Source: Burkholderia sp. Bp9142 | GTDB lineage: Bacteria; Pseudomonadota; Gammaproteobacteria; Burkholderiales; Burkholderiaceae | DNA: 64,000 nt | Assembly (NCBI RefSeq): GCF_003853415.1 | Contig: NZ_QTPP01000032.1 | Location: 24,087 to 88,086, forward strand | Reading direction: 5' to 3' | Position numbers and translations under genes: made by a program | The notes under the pieces: model-generated | The model's input: only the letters and a program-made list of their open reading frames with translations | What the model was told of the DNA's origin: nothing | Database searches by the model: none | In this document: positions 47,107-55,879 of the stretch, piece after piece | How the letters are laid out: every line of letters starts with the position of its first letter | Numbering within the stretch: the first letter of the stretch is position 1

Positions 47107-47703
47107 ATGACGACCATTCTGCAAATCAATTCCGCGGCGCGCTCGCAAGGTGCGCAGTCCACGCTGCTGGCCAACGAACTGACGGCGAAGCTGCAACAAT
47201 CGAACCCCGGCGCGAAGGTCGTGGTTCGCGACCTGCTGGCCGACGCGCTGCCGCACCTCGACGAATCGGTGCTCGGCGCGTTCTTCACACCGGCCGACCA
47301 GCGCAGCGCGGAACAGAATGCGATCGTCGCGAAGAGCGATGCGCTGATCGCCGAACTGCAAGCCGCCGACATCATCGTGATCGGCGCGCCGATGTACAAC
47401 TTCGGCATCTCGTCGCAACTGAAGACGTATTTCGACTGGATCGCCCGCGCAGGCGTTACGTTCCGCTACACCGAGAACGGTCCGGAAGGCCTGATCAAGG
47501 GCAAGAAGGTTCACGTGGTGACGGCCCGCGGCGGCAAGTACCTCGGTACGCCGAACGACAGCCAGACGCCGTATCTGCGCACGTTCCTGGGCTTCGTCGG
47601 CATGACCGACGTGAGCTTCATCCATGCTGAAGGCCTGAACCTCGGGCCGGATGCGCAGAGCGCCGCGCTCGCAGGCGCACGCGAAGCGATCGCTGCCGCG
47701 TAA
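47107..47703 (+). CDS. azoR: FMN-dependent NADH-azoreductase
   Basis: 198 residues of the flavodoxin-like fold. The FMN-phosphate loop is in NSAARSQGAQSTLLANEL. The AADIIVIGAPMYNFGISSQLKTYFDWIARAGVTF segment is diagnostic of AzoR. It reduces azo dyes and quinones with NADH. It is encoded alone, with a palindrome upstream that may be an operator and a long stem terminator downstream. Start MTTILQINSAA is typical for the family. Confidence 0.95.
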   Translation: MTTILQINSAARSQGAQSTLLANELTAKLQQSNPGAKVVVRDLLADALPHLDESVLGAFFTPADQRSAEQNAIVAKSDALIAELQAADIIVIGAPMYNFGISSQLKTYFDWIARAGVTFRYTENGPEGLIKGKKVHVVTARGGKYLGTPNDSQTPYLRTFLGFVGMTDVSFIHAEGLNLGPDAQSAALAGAREAIAAA

Positions 47704-47740
47704 GGCCGACGCGGGTGCGTCGCACCCGCTGCGTCGTCCG

Positions 47741-47784
47741 ATGCAAAAACGCCGCGTCCCGAAAGGGGCGCGGCGTTTTTGCAT
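47741..47784. terminator. Long bidirectional terminator hairpin
   Basis: A ~20-bp stem with CAAAAACGCCGCG and CGCGGCGTTTTTG arms around a GAAA tetraloop. It separates the convergent azoR and ung. A second perfect 8-bp hairpin (GCGGGTGC/GCACCCGC, 47711-47729) lies just before it. Confidence 0.9.
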
Positions 47785-47815
47785 GATGGGGACGAAAGCG
47801 GGAAGCGGAACCCGG

Positions 47816-48730
47816 TTACGCGAGCGTTTCGGCCACCTCCGGCAGGCGCCAGTCGATCGGCTCGCGGCCCGCTTCGACGAGATAGTCGTTCGCGAGCGCG
47901 AAGTGGCGGCAACCGAGGAAGCCGCGGTGTGCGGACAGCGGCGACGGATGCGGCGCCTCGAGTACGCAGTGCGCGCTCGCATCGAAGAGGGCGCGCTTTG
48001 CCTGCGCATGCGCGCCCCACAGCATGAACACAAGCCCGCGATGGCGGCTGGCCAGTTCGCGGATCAGCGTGTCCGTGCATTGCTCCCAGCCGCGTTTCGC
48101 GTGGCTCGCGGCCGCGCCGCGCTCGACCGTCAGCACGGTGTTGAGCAACAGCACGCCCTGGCGTGCCCAGGTGTCGAGGCAGCCATGACGCGGCGTGTCG
48201 TGGCCGAAATTCGCGGCGATTTCCTTGAAGATGTTGCGCAGCGACGGCGGCGTGCGGACGGCCGGCGGCACCGAGAATGCAAGGCCATGCGCCTGCGGCG
48301 TGCCGCGGTCGTCGCCGTGGTACGGGTCCTGGCCCAGGATCACGATCTTCACGTCGTCCGGGCTCGTCAGGCGCAGCGCGCGGAACACGTCGGTCGGGTA
48401 GACCGACTTGCCGGCCGCGCGCTCGTCGTCGACGAAACGGCACAGCGGCGCATACGCGTCGCTGTCGGTGAAGGGTTTCAGCACGTCGCGCCAGACGGCC
48501 GGCAGCGCGTCGAACTGCGCGGCGAGGTGGGGGACGTTCGCGACAACGGCCTGCGGCGCGTTGGAAACCGGGGCGGCTGCCGCGCCCTTCTTTACGGGCT
48601 TGCGCCCCGTCGCGTTGGGTGCGGCCGGCGCGGACGCCGGAGCGGGAACATCGTCCTGCGCCGTTTCCGGCACGGGATCGTCGAACAGCGACGCCTGCTG
48701 CGGCGTGCGGAGAGTCTTGCGGGTTGCCAT
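47816..48730 (-). CDS. ung: Uracil-DNA glycosylase with N-terminal extension
   Basis: 304 residues, about 75 longer than E. coli Ung. The catalytic core has the water-activating Asp135 in GQDPYHG and the DNA-intercalation loop HPSPLSAHRGFLGCRHF. It removes uracil from DNA in the first step of base-excision repair. The extra N-terminus contains QASLF (12-16), which resembles a sliding-clamp-binding motif, followed by a Pro/Ala-rich linker. It is 13 bases downstream of the CYTH gene, so it sits at the end of the trp operon transcript. Confidence 0.96.
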   Translation of the reverse strand: MATRKTLRTPQQASLFDDPVPETAQDDVPAPASAPAAPNATGRKPVKKGAAAAPVSNAPQAVVANVPHLAAQFDALPAVWRDVLKPFTDSDAYAPLCRFVDDERAAGKSVYPTDVFRALRLTSPDDVKIVILGQDPYHGDDRGTPQAHGLAFSVPPAVRTPPSLRNIFKEIAANFGHDTPRHGCLDTWARQGVLLLNTVLTVERGAAASHAKRGWEQCTDTLIRELASRHRGLVFMLWGAHAQAKRALFDASAHCVLEAPHPSPLSAHRGFLGCRHFALANDYLVEAGREPIDWRLPEVAETLA

Positions 48731-48743
48731 GCGTGATGCGGGT

Positions 48744-49370
48744 TTATTGCGCGCGCAGCCGATAGCCGCGTTGCGCCTTGCTGATGTTTTCGGGGGCGAG
48801 GCCCGGTAGCGCCTGCTGCAGTTCGGCGGCGAGCGTCGCGAGCGCCGCTTCCGGGCCGTCGATCAGTTCGAGTTCGATTTCGCTGATCGGTTCGCGGCGC
48901 GTATCGTTTTCCGCCTGGACGACGATCTCGCCGACGTCCACCGCGGCCTCGACGGTTGCACCGCCGATTGCGATACGCCACAGCGTACGCGAAAAATCCG
49001 TCCGGAACAGCGCGTGCAGCGCGGGCGCCGCGTCGCGCAGCGCGGTGGCCGCGTCCGGCACGTCGCACGCGGCCACGAGCGCATCGATTTCGAGCGCATC
49101 GCCGGCAACCGGCAACTCCCATTCATGGCGGCGATGCAGGCCGGCTTCCGCGCTGCCGACGGTCTTGAAGGTCTGCAGCCAGCCATGCGGCGTGCGGCGC
49201 ACCCGCACTGCGCTCTTCGAACGGGCCAGCGCGAGATCGGGCGTGTCGTAGTAGATGTTCGCGAGCGCGATGATGTCGCCGGCTTCGCCGGTCAGCGTCT
49301 CGAAGAAGCGCCGCGCCGCATCGGCCTGACCGGCCGGCAGCGCGAGCTTGATTTCCTTTTCGATCGCCAT
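48744..49370 (-). CDS. CYTH-domain triphosphatase-like protein
   Basis: 208 residues. The family-defining N-terminus EIEIK appears as AIEKEIKLALP. The tunnel strands include NIYYDTPDLAL, AVRVRRTPHGWLQTFK, HRRHEWELP and ISEIELELIDG, each supplying acidic or basic tunnel residues. CYTH proteins bind and hydrolyse triphosphates (inorganic triphosphate, thiamine triphosphate or tripolyphosphate-type substrates). The start overlaps the trpC stop (ATGA), an unexpected translational coupling to tryptophan synthesis genes. Substrate here is unknown. Confidence 0.9.
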   Translation of the reverse strand: MAIEKEIKLALPAGQADAARRFFETLTGEAGDIIALANIYYDTPDLALARSKSAVRVRRTPHGWLQTFKTVGSAEAGLHRRHEWELPVAGDALEIDALVAACDVPDAATALRDAAPALHALFRTDFSRTLWRIAIGGATVEAAVDVGEIVVQAENDTRREPISEIELELIDGPEAALATLAAELQQALPGLAPENISKAQRGYRLRAQ

Positions 49371-50155
49371 CAGAAGAACATCCGCGCGAGTTCCTCGCCC
49401 GGCTGCTCGGCGCGCATGAACGCTTCGCCGACGAGGAACGCGTTGACGTTCGCCGCGCGCATCGTGTCGACGTCGGTGCGTGACAGGATGCCCGATTCGG
49501 TCACGACCATGCGGTCCGGCGGAATCATGTCGAGCATGTCGAGCGTGGTCTGGATCGTCGTTTCGAACGTGCGCAGGTTGCGGTTGTTGATGCCGAGCAG
49601 CGGCGTCTTCAGCGTCAGCGCCTGTTCCATCTCGTCGCGGTCGTGAACCTCGACCAGCACCGCGAGACCGAGCGAGTGCGCATACGCCTCGAGATCCTGC
49701 ATCAGCGGCGTGTCGAGCGCGGCCGCGATCAGCAGGATCGCGTCGGCGCCCATCGCGCGCGCTTCGAGGATCTGGTATGCATCGACGATGAAGTCCTTGC
49801 GCAGCACCGGCAGCGTGCAGGCCGCGCGCGCTTCCTCGAGATAGCGGACGCTGCCCTGGAAGAACTGCTCGTCGGTCAGCACCGACAGGCATGCGGCGCC
49901 GTGTGCCGCATACGAGCGCGCGATGTCGGCCGGCACGAAATGCTCGCGCAGCACGCCCTTCGACGGGCTCGCCTTCTTCACTTCGGCGATCACCGCCGCG
50001 TTGCCGGCCGCTTGCTTCGCGCGCAGTGCGCCGACGAAGTCGCGCAGGTCGCGCGCGGATGCTTCCAGTTTCAGTGCCTCGAGCGGCGTGCTGCGCATGG
50101 CCGCCGCGACTTCTTCGCGCTTGACGGCGATGATTCGGTCGAGAATGTCGCTCAT
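49370..50155 (-). CDS. trpC: Indole-3-glycerol phosphate synthase
   Basis: 261 residues of a TIM barrel. The start segment MSDILDRIIAVKREEVA is typical, the phosphate site carries IAEVKKASPSKG, and later strands read VLRKDFIVDAYQI, LLGINNRNLRTFE and VVTESGI. It closes the indole ring from 1-(2-carboxyphenylamino)-1-deoxyribulose phosphate in tryptophan synthesis. It follows trpD by 29 bases and overlaps the start of the CYTH gene. It is the monofunctional form (trpF not fused). Confidence 0.98.
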   Translation of the reverse strand: MSDILDRIIAVKREEVAAAMRSTPLEALKLEASARDLRDFVGALRAKQAAGNAAVIAEVKKASPSKGVLREHFVPADIARSYAAHGAACLSVLTDEQFFQGSVRYLEEARAACTLPVLRKDFIVDAYQILEARAMGADAILLIAAALDTPLMQDLEAYAHSLGLAVLVEVHDRDEMEQALTLKTPLLGINNRNLRTFETTIQTTLDMLDMIPPDRMVVTESGILSRTDVDTMRAANVNAFLVGEAFMRAEQPGEELARMFF

Positions 50156-50184
50156 GTGGGTTCCTGCTTGATTCGTAAGGGGGG

Positions 50185-51216
50185 TCAACGCTTGAACTGC
50201 TGCGTGAAGCGCACGAGTTCGTCGACTTTCGCGCGCGCCTTGCCGCTCGCGATCGCTTCGCGGGCGAGCTGGATGCCGTCCGCGATCGATTCGGCGATAT
50301 TGGCCGCATAGAGCGCCGTGCCGGCGTTCAGTGTGACGATCTCGCGTGCGACGCCCGGCTGGTTGTCCAGCGCGCCGAGCAGCATCGTGCGCGATTCCTC
50401 GGCATTTTCCACCTTCAGCGTGCGGTTCGACACCATCTGCAGGCCGAAGTCCTCCGGATGGATCTCGTACTCGTGCACCTTGCCGTCGCGCAATTCGCCG
50501 ACGAGCGTCGCGGCGCCGAGCGACACTTCATCCATTCCGTCCTTGCCGTACACGACCAGCACGTGCTGCGCGCCGAGACGCTGCATCACGCGCACCTGGA
50601 TGCCGACGAGGTCCGGGTGGAACACGCCCATCAGCTGGTTCGGCGCGCCGGCCGGATTGGTCAGCGGGCCGAGGATGTTGAAGATCGTCCGCACGCCGAG
50701 CTCGCGGCGCACGGCCGCGATGTTCTTCATCGCCGGATGGTGGTTGGGCGCGAACATGAAGCCCATGCCGGTTTCGGCGATCGACGCGGCAACCTGGTCC
50801 GGCTGCAGGTCGATGTTCACGCCGAGCGCCTCGAGCACGTCGGCGCTGCCGGACTTGCTCGACACGCCGCGGTTGCCGTGCTTCGCGACCTTCGCGCCGG
50901 CCGCCGCGCTGATGAACATCGACGCGGTCGAGATGTTGAACGTGTGCGCGCCGTCGCCGCCCGTGCCGACGATGTCGACGAAGTTCGAGTTGTCCTGCAC
51001 CTCGACGTGATTCGCGAATTCGCGCATCACGGTCGCGGCGGCGGCGATCTCGCCGATCGTTTCCTTCTTCACGCGCAGCCCGGTGATGATCGCGGCCGCC
51101 ATCACGGGCGACATGTCGCCTCGCATGATGAGCCGCATCAGGTGCAGCATCTCGTCGTGGAAGATCTCGCGGTGCTCGATCGTGCGTTGCAGCGCTTCCT
51201 GCGGGGTAATCGTCAT
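50185..51216 (-). CDS. trpD: Anthranilate phosphoribosyltransferase
   Basis: 343 residues. Signatures are MRLIMRGDMSPVMAAAIITGLRVKKETI near the N-terminus, DIVGTGGDGAHTFNISTA (the PRPP and glycine-rich loop) and KHGNRGVSSKSGSADVLEALG. It joins anthranilate to PRPP, the second step of tryptophan synthesis. It is monofunctional, not fused to trpG. Downstream of trpG by 13 bases on the same strand. Length and motifs are normal, and the ATG at 51216 suits the family. Confidence 0.98.
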   Translation of the reverse strand: MTITPQEALQRTIEHREIFHDEMLHLMRLIMRGDMSPVMAAAIITGLRVKKETIGEIAAAATVMREFANHVEVQDNSNFVDIVGTGGDGAHTFNISTASMFISAAAGAKVAKHGNRGVSSKSGSADVLEALGVNIDLQPDQVAASIAETGMGFMFAPNHHPAMKNIAAVRRELGVRTIFNILGPLTNPAGAPNQLMGVFHPDLVGIQVRVMQRLGAQHVLVVYGKDGMDEVSLGAATLVGELRDGKVHEYEIHPEDFGLQMVSNRTLKVENAEESRTMLLGALDNQPGVAREIVTLNAGTALYAANIAESIADGIQLAREAIASGKARAKVDELVRFTQQFKR

Positions 51217-51229
51217 CGTGCGTCTCCTG

Positions 51230-51829
<600 letters not shown>

Positions 51830-51842
51830 GGTCAGTCTCCGG

Positions 51843-53336
51843 TCAGAAGTCGCTATCGAGGCCGTCCTGGACCTGTTCGGCCGCACGCAGCACCGCGCGC
51901 GCCTTGTTCTCGGTCTCTTGCCATTCGGATTCGGGCACAGAGTCGGCGACGACGCCGGCCGCCGCCTGCACATACAGGTTGCCGTTGTGGATCAGGCCCG
52001 TGCGGATCGCGATCGCGAGATCCATCTCGCCCGAGAACGACAGGTAGCCGACGGCACCGCCGTACAGCCCGCGCTTGATCGGCTCGAGCTCGTCGATCAG
52101 TTCCATCGCGCGCACCTTCGGCGCACCGGACAGCGTGCCGGCCGGGAACGTCGCGCGCAGCACGTCGTAGTTCGTCATGCCGGGCTTCAGCTTGCCTTCG
52201 ACCGAGCTGACGATGTGCTGCACGTGCGAGTACTTCTCGATCACCATCTTGTCGGTCACCTGGACCGAGCCGATTTCCGCGATGCGGCCGACGTCGTTGC
52301 GCGCGAGGTCGATCAGCATCACGTGCTCGGCGATTTCCTTCGGATCGTTCAGCAGTTCGGTCGCGAGTTCCGCGTCGCGCTCGGGCGTGTTGCCGCGCGG
52401 ACGCGTGCCGGCGAGCGGCCGGATCGTGACGATCTGGTCATCGCCGCGCTTTTCCTGGCGCACCAGGATTTCCGGCGACGCGCCGACCACATGGAAATCG
52501 CCGAAGTTGTAGTAATACATGTACGGCGACGGATTCAGCGAACGCAGCGCGCGATACAGCGACAGCGGATTGTCGCGGTACGGCTTCGTCAGCCGCTGGC
52601 CGACCTGGATCTGCATCAGCTCGCCGGCCGCGATGTATTCCTTTGCCTGGCGCACGGCGGCCAGATAGTCTTCCTTCCTGAACTCGCGGAACGTCTCGGT
52701 GCGCACGCTCGCCGACGTGACGGGCGGCTGCACGGTCGTGCGAAGGCGCTGCTTCAGCTCGCGCAGGCGCTGTTTCGCCTTCGTGTAAGCCTCGGGCTGG
52801 GCCGGATCCGCGTAGATGATCAGGTAGAGCTTGCCGGCGAGGTTGTCGATCACCGCGACTTCCTCGGTGAGCAGCAGCTGGATGTCGGGCAGGCCGAGAT
52901 CGTCGCGCGGCGCGGTGTTCGCGAGCTTCTTCTCGATGTAGCGCACCGCGTCGTAGCCGAAATAGCCGGCGAGGCCGCCGCAGAAGCGCGGCAGGCCCGG
53001 ACGCTGCGCGACCTTGAAGCGCGCCTGGAACGACTCGATGAATTCGAACGGGTCGCCGTCGTGCGTCTCGACGACCTGGCCGTCGCGCACCACTTCGGAC
53101 ACGCCGTTGCGGGTGCGCACCAGCGTGCGGGCGGGCAGGCCGATGAACGAATAGCGGCCGAAACGTTCGCCGCCGACCACCGACTCGAGCAGGAACGAGT
53201 TGGCGCCCGCGCGTTCAGGCTGGGCCAGCTTCAGGTAGAGGGACAGCGGCGTTTCGAGGTCGGCGAGCGCTTCCGCGATCAGCGGGATGCGGTTGTAGCC
53301 TTCGTTCGCAAGCGATTGGAATTCGAGTTCGGTCAT
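51843..53336 (-). CDS. trpE: Anthranilate synthase component I
   Basis: 497 residues. N-terminal feedback region has the LLES element in NSFLLESVVGGE (LLES is the tryptophan-binding motif). The chorismate-binding domain has IRPLAGTRPRG, EHVMLIDLARNDVGR and PAGTLSGAPKVRAMELID. It converts chorismate to anthranilate with ammonia from TrpG. The gene starts the trpEGDC-CYTH-ung unit. It is preceded by a leader peptide with three Trp codons and a terminator (53557-53677), so transcription into it is expected to be set by charged tRNA-Trp. Confidence 0.98.
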   Translation of the reverse strand: MTELEFQSLANEGYNRIPLIAEALADLETPLSLYLKLAQPERAGANSFLLESVVGGERFGRYSFIGLPARTLVRTRNGVSEVVRDGQVVETHDGDPFEFIESFQARFKVAQRPGLPRFCGGLAGYFGYDAVRYIEKKLANTAPRDDLGLPDIQLLLTEEVAVIDNLAGKLYLIIYADPAQPEAYTKAKQRLRELKQRLRTTVQPPVTSASVRTETFREFRKEDYLAAVRQAKEYIAAGELMQIQVGQRLTKPYRDNPLSLYRALRSLNPSPYMYYYNFGDFHVVGASPEILVRQEKRGDDQIVTIRPLAGTRPRGNTPERDAELATELLNDPKEIAEHVMLIDLARNDVGRIAEIGSVQVTDKMVIEKYSHVQHIVSSVEGKLKPGMTNYDVLRATFPAGTLSGAPKVRAMELIDELEPIKRGLYGGAVGYLSFSGEMDLAIAIRTGLIHNGNLYVQAAAGVVADSVPESEWQETENKARAVLRAAEQVQDGLDSDF

Positions 53337-53556
53337 GTTCCGGTCCTGTTCGGGACGAGCGGCGGAGTGCGCCAGGGATCACTTGACGCTGCGCGGGCTG
53401 CCGTCGGCGAAAGGGCGGTCGATCGAGAAGTGCCTGTTGCCGGCCGGCACTCCGGGCGTGAACGTCGCGAGCCTGCGGCCGATCCTGAACACAAGCGTTC
53501 GGACGCGGTGGAACTCGAGGTAGTGCGACGATCGGCGCGCGGATGCGCAGCGAGAT

Positions 53557-53586
53557 AAAAAACGGCGCTGAAGACGTGCCTCAGCG
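53557..53586 (-). terminator. Attenuator terminator of the trp operon
   Basis: On the minus strand CGCTGAGG and CTTCAGCG form an 8-bp stem around CACGT, followed by CCG and six T, 17 bases after the trpL stop. It lies 220 bases before trpE. The competing antiterminator could not be fixed with certainty; ACCTC-TTCGAT-GAGGT just after trpL is one component. Confidence 0.8.
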
Positions 53587-53602
53587 TACCTCATCGAAGA
53601 GG

Positions 53603-53677
53603 TTAGCGCGACCAGCGACGCCAGGGCCAGGCTCCCCGGTCGATGCTGCTCAGACTCCGTTTTTTATTCAGAAACAT
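53603..53677 (-). CDS. trpL: trp operon leader peptide
   Basis: 24 codons from ATG 53677 to TAA 53603. The peptide begins MFLNKKRSLSS and ends GAWPWRRWSR, giving three Trp codons in the last eight residues, far above chance. A terminator hairpin with a six-T tail follows 17 bases later and trpE next. The geometry is that of a classical ribosome-mediated attenuator: with scarce charged tRNA-Trp the ribosome stalls on the Trp codons and the terminator should not form. The start lies 18 bases after the gph stop. Confidence 0.88.
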   Translation of the reverse strand: MFLNKKRSLSSIDRGAWPWRRWSR

Positions 53678-53694
53678 GCGGATGGAAGAAATAA

Positions 53695-54450
53695 TCAGAT
53701 GGTTGGCCGGCCGGCGTTGTGCGCGGTGATCGCGCGTGCTGCGACCAGCAGCGAATCGACTATACCATCCGAATTTATCGTTTGTATAGCTTTGCCGTGG
53801 TTGTAGCCGTACGGCACGGTCAGCGTCGCCATGCCGGCCGCGCGGCCCGCCAGCGCGTCGTTTTCCGAGTCGCCGATCGCGACCGCAGCGTCCGGCGCGA
53901 CGCCGAGCGCGTCGCAGGCCGTCAGCATCGGCAGCGGATCGGGCTTCTTGCGCGCGACGCTGTCGCCGCCGAGCACGATGCCGAAGCGATCGATCAGCCC
54001 GTATTGCTCGAGCAGCTCGACTGCGAAGCGGTGCGGCTTGTTCGTCACGCACGCGAGCCGGATGCCGGCCGCCCGCAATGCATCGAGACCGGCCGCGACC
54101 TCGGGATAGAGGCGCGTGTGACGGCCGTTGATCTTCGCGTACTCGGTCTGGTAGATCGCAAGCGCGTCGCTAAAGCGCGCGTGTGCTTCGTCGGGCGTGA
54201 AGCGCGGCTTCAGCACGCTCTGGATCAGATGCTCGGAGCCCTTGCCGACGTAGCCGATCACCTCGTCGCGCGACGTGGCTGGCGCGCCGAGCTGCGCGAG
54301 CATCCCGTTCAGTCCGGCCGTGAAGTCGTCGGCCGTGTCGACCATCGTGCCGTCGAGGTCGATCAGCGCCGCGTCGATGCGCGGCGTCGCGAATCGGATC
54401 GTGCCGTCGGCTTCGGCCGGCGCCTGACCGGCCAGCGAGGAATCGGCCAC
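53695..54450 (-). CDS. gph: Phosphoglycolate phosphatase
   Basis: 251 residues from a GTG start at 54450. HAD motif I is ALIDLDGTMVDTADDF (two Asp), motif II is CVTNKPHRF, motif III is KKPDPLPML and motif IV is AIGDSENDALAGRAAGM. It dephosphorylates 2-phosphoglycolate arising from DNA repair and oxygenase side-reactions. It is four bases after rpe and immediately before trpL. The last ~15 codons use ATA three times plus AAA, GCT and AAT, unusual for this genome, because a promoter-like element overlaps them. Confidence 0.95.
   Translation of the reverse strand: MADSSLAGQAPAEADGTIRFATPRIDAALIDLDGTMVDTADDFTAGLNGMLAQLGAPATSRDEVIGYVGKGSEHLIQSVLKPRFTPDEAHARFSDALAIYQTEYAKINGRHTRLYPEVAAGLDALRAAGIRLACVTNKPHRFAVELLEQYGLIDRFGIVLGGDSVARKKPDPLPMLTACDALGVAPDAAVAIGDSENDALAGRAAGMATLTVPYGYNHGKAIQTINSDGIVDSLLVAARAITAHNAGRPTI
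53759..53788 (-). promoter_or_regulatory. Promoter-like element inside the 3' end of gph
   Basis: On the minus strand TATACA (-35) and TATAGT (-10) are separated by 18 bases, and the ends CTATAC/GTATAG form a 6-bp inverted repeat. It lies ~80 bases before trpL, so it is likely the trp operon promoter and may contain an operator. Confidence 0.55.
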
Positions 54451-54454
54451 GGCG

Positions 54455-55141
54455 TCAGCTCCGTTCGACGGTGGCGAGCGCGGCGCGCATCTCGTCGATC
54501 ACCGTGCGGTAGTCGGGCTTGCCGAAGATCGCCGAACCCGCGACGAAGGTGTCCGCGCCGGCTGCCGCGATTTCCGCGATGTTGTCGGCCTTCACGCCAC
54601 CGTCGACCTCGAGCAGGATCTCGCGGCCGGTGCGCTCGGTGTACGCGTCGATGCGGGCGCGCGCCTCGCGCAGCTTGTTCAGCGTTTCCGGAATGAACGA
54701 CTGGCCGCCGAAGCCGGGGTTCACCGACATCAGCAGCACGAAGTCGAGGCGGTCCATCACGTGGTCGAGATAGTTCAGCGGCGTGGCCGGATTGAACACG
54801 AGGCCGGCCTTGCAGCCGTGATCGCGGATCAGCGACAGCGTACGGTCGATGTGGTCCGAGCCTTCCGGGTGGAAGCTGATCAGGTTCGCGCCGGCTTTTG
54901 CGAAATCGGGCACGATCCGGTCGACCGGACGCACCATCAGGTGCACGTCGATCGGCACCTGCACGTGCGGGCGGATCGCCTCGCAGACGAGCGGGCCGAT
55001 CGTGAGGTTCGGCACATAATGGTTGTCCATCACGTCGAAGTGAATCCAGTCGGCGCCGGCGGCGACCACGTTGCGGACTTCTTCGCCGAGCCGTGCGAAG
55101 TCGGCCGACAGGATGCTGGGAGCGATGCGGAATTGAGTCAT
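54455..55141 (-). CDS. rpe: Ribulose-phosphate 3-epimerase
   Basis: 228 residues of a TIM barrel. The start is FRIAPSILSADFARLGEEV, the metal/substrate residues are in IHFDVMDNHYVPNLTIGP (His, Asp), and VNPGFGGQSFIPETLNKL and LEVDGGVKADN close the site. It interconverts ribulose-5-phosphate and xylulose-5-phosphate in the pentose phosphate pathway. It overlaps transcription with gph (four bases apart), the phosphatase that clears phosphoglycolate, an arrangement seen widely in proteobacteria. Confidence 0.98.
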   Translation of the reverse strand: MTQFRIAPSILSADFARLGEEVRNVVAAGADWIHFDVMDNHYVPNLTIGPLVCEAIRPHVQVPIDVHLMVRPVDRIVPDFAKAGANLISFHPEGSDHIDRTLSLIRDHGCKAGLVFNPATPLNYLDHVMDRLDFVLLMSVNPGFGGQSFIPETLNKLREARARIDAYTERTGREILLEVDGGVKADNIAEIAAAGADTFVAGSAIFGKPDYRTVIDEMRAALATVERS

Positions 55142-55318
55142 GACAGGGGAGCGGGGACGCTGCGGCGCAAAACCGCCATTCTACCGTCCGGCGACCCGGT
55201 GCGCGGCGACGGGCCGTGCGGTGGCGGCCCGATTGCGCATAGAATGCCGAACCAATGCGGCGCGCCCGCGGCCTGGCCGCTCGAGTCGGCGCGGGCGGTT
55301 ACCTACAGCGGAAACACC

Positions 55319-55693
55319 ATGAGTCAGTATCAGTTCACCGTTTCGGTGAAAACCAGCTACTTGCCGGAACAATCCGACCCCGATCGACGTCAATACGCAT
55401 TCGCGTACACGCTGACCATCCGCAATACCGGGCAGGTCGCGGCGCAGCTGATCGCGCGTCACTGGATCATCACCGACAGCGAAAGCCACGTGCAGGAAGT
55501 GAAGGGGCTCGGGGTCGTCGGGCACCAGCCGCTGCTGCAGCCGGGCGAACAGTTCGAATACACGAGCTGGGCCGTGATCGCGACGCCGGTCGGCACGATG
55601 CGCGGCGCGTACTTCTGCGTGGCGGAGGACGGCGAGCGGTTCGACGCGCCGGTCGACGAGTTTGCGCTGCACATGCCGCGCACGCTGCATTGA
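55319..55693 (+). CDS. apaG: ApaG protein
   Basis: 124 residues, a single ApaG/DUF525 beta domain. Diagnostic segments are FTVSVKTSYLPEQSDPD, FAYTLTIRNTGQVAAQLIARHWIITD, VVGHQPLLQPGEQFEYTSW and GTMRGAYFC. The function in bacteria is unsettled (linked to diadenosine tetraphosphate/cobalt resistance through apaH-apaG in E. coli); here apaH is not adjacent. Start ATG 55319. Monocistronic, cytoplasmic. Confidence 0.95.
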   Translation: MSQYQFTVSVKTSYLPEQSDPDRRQYAFAYTLTIRNTGQVAAQLIARHWIITDSESHVQEVKGLGVVGHQPLLQPGEQFEYTSWAVIATPVGTMRGAYFCVAEDGERFDAPVDEFALHMPRTLH

Positions 55694-55707
55694 GCGTGCG
55701 GGGCCGG

Positions 55708-55851
55708 TCAGCGCGGCTGGCGGTCGTTGCCGCGGGCGTGCTTCTTCCTGCCCGACGACGTCCACACGACGATGAAGATCAGCAGGGCAAGCGCTACGAA
55801 AGCTTCGAGCGCGAAGATGAGCATCGGATATTGGTCGAGAAAATCTGACAT
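55708..55851 (-). CDS. Small single-pass membrane protein
   Basis: 47 residues from ATG 55851, with an alternative ATG at 55863. One membrane helix (about residues 10-30, MLIFALEAFVALALLIFIVVW) follows a short acidic N-terminus, and a very basic tail follows (SSGRKKHARGNDRQPR), predicting N-out or cytoplasmic tail by the positive-inside rule. Too short for a family call. It is divergent from mltA, with start codons almost touching at 55849-55852. Reality is supported by the coherent helix-plus-basic-tail layout, not by homology. Confidence 0.55.
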   Translation of the reverse strand: MSDFLDQYPMLIFALEAFVALALLIFIVVWTSSGRKKHARGNDRQPR

Positions 55852-55879
55852 GGCGGTTTCCATCAAGAACGGACATTGT

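Noticed and set aside
53379..53594. 71-codon minus-strand frame upstream of trpE
   Set aside because: It overlaps the attenuator terminator and has no family or ribosome site; the attenuator explains the region better.
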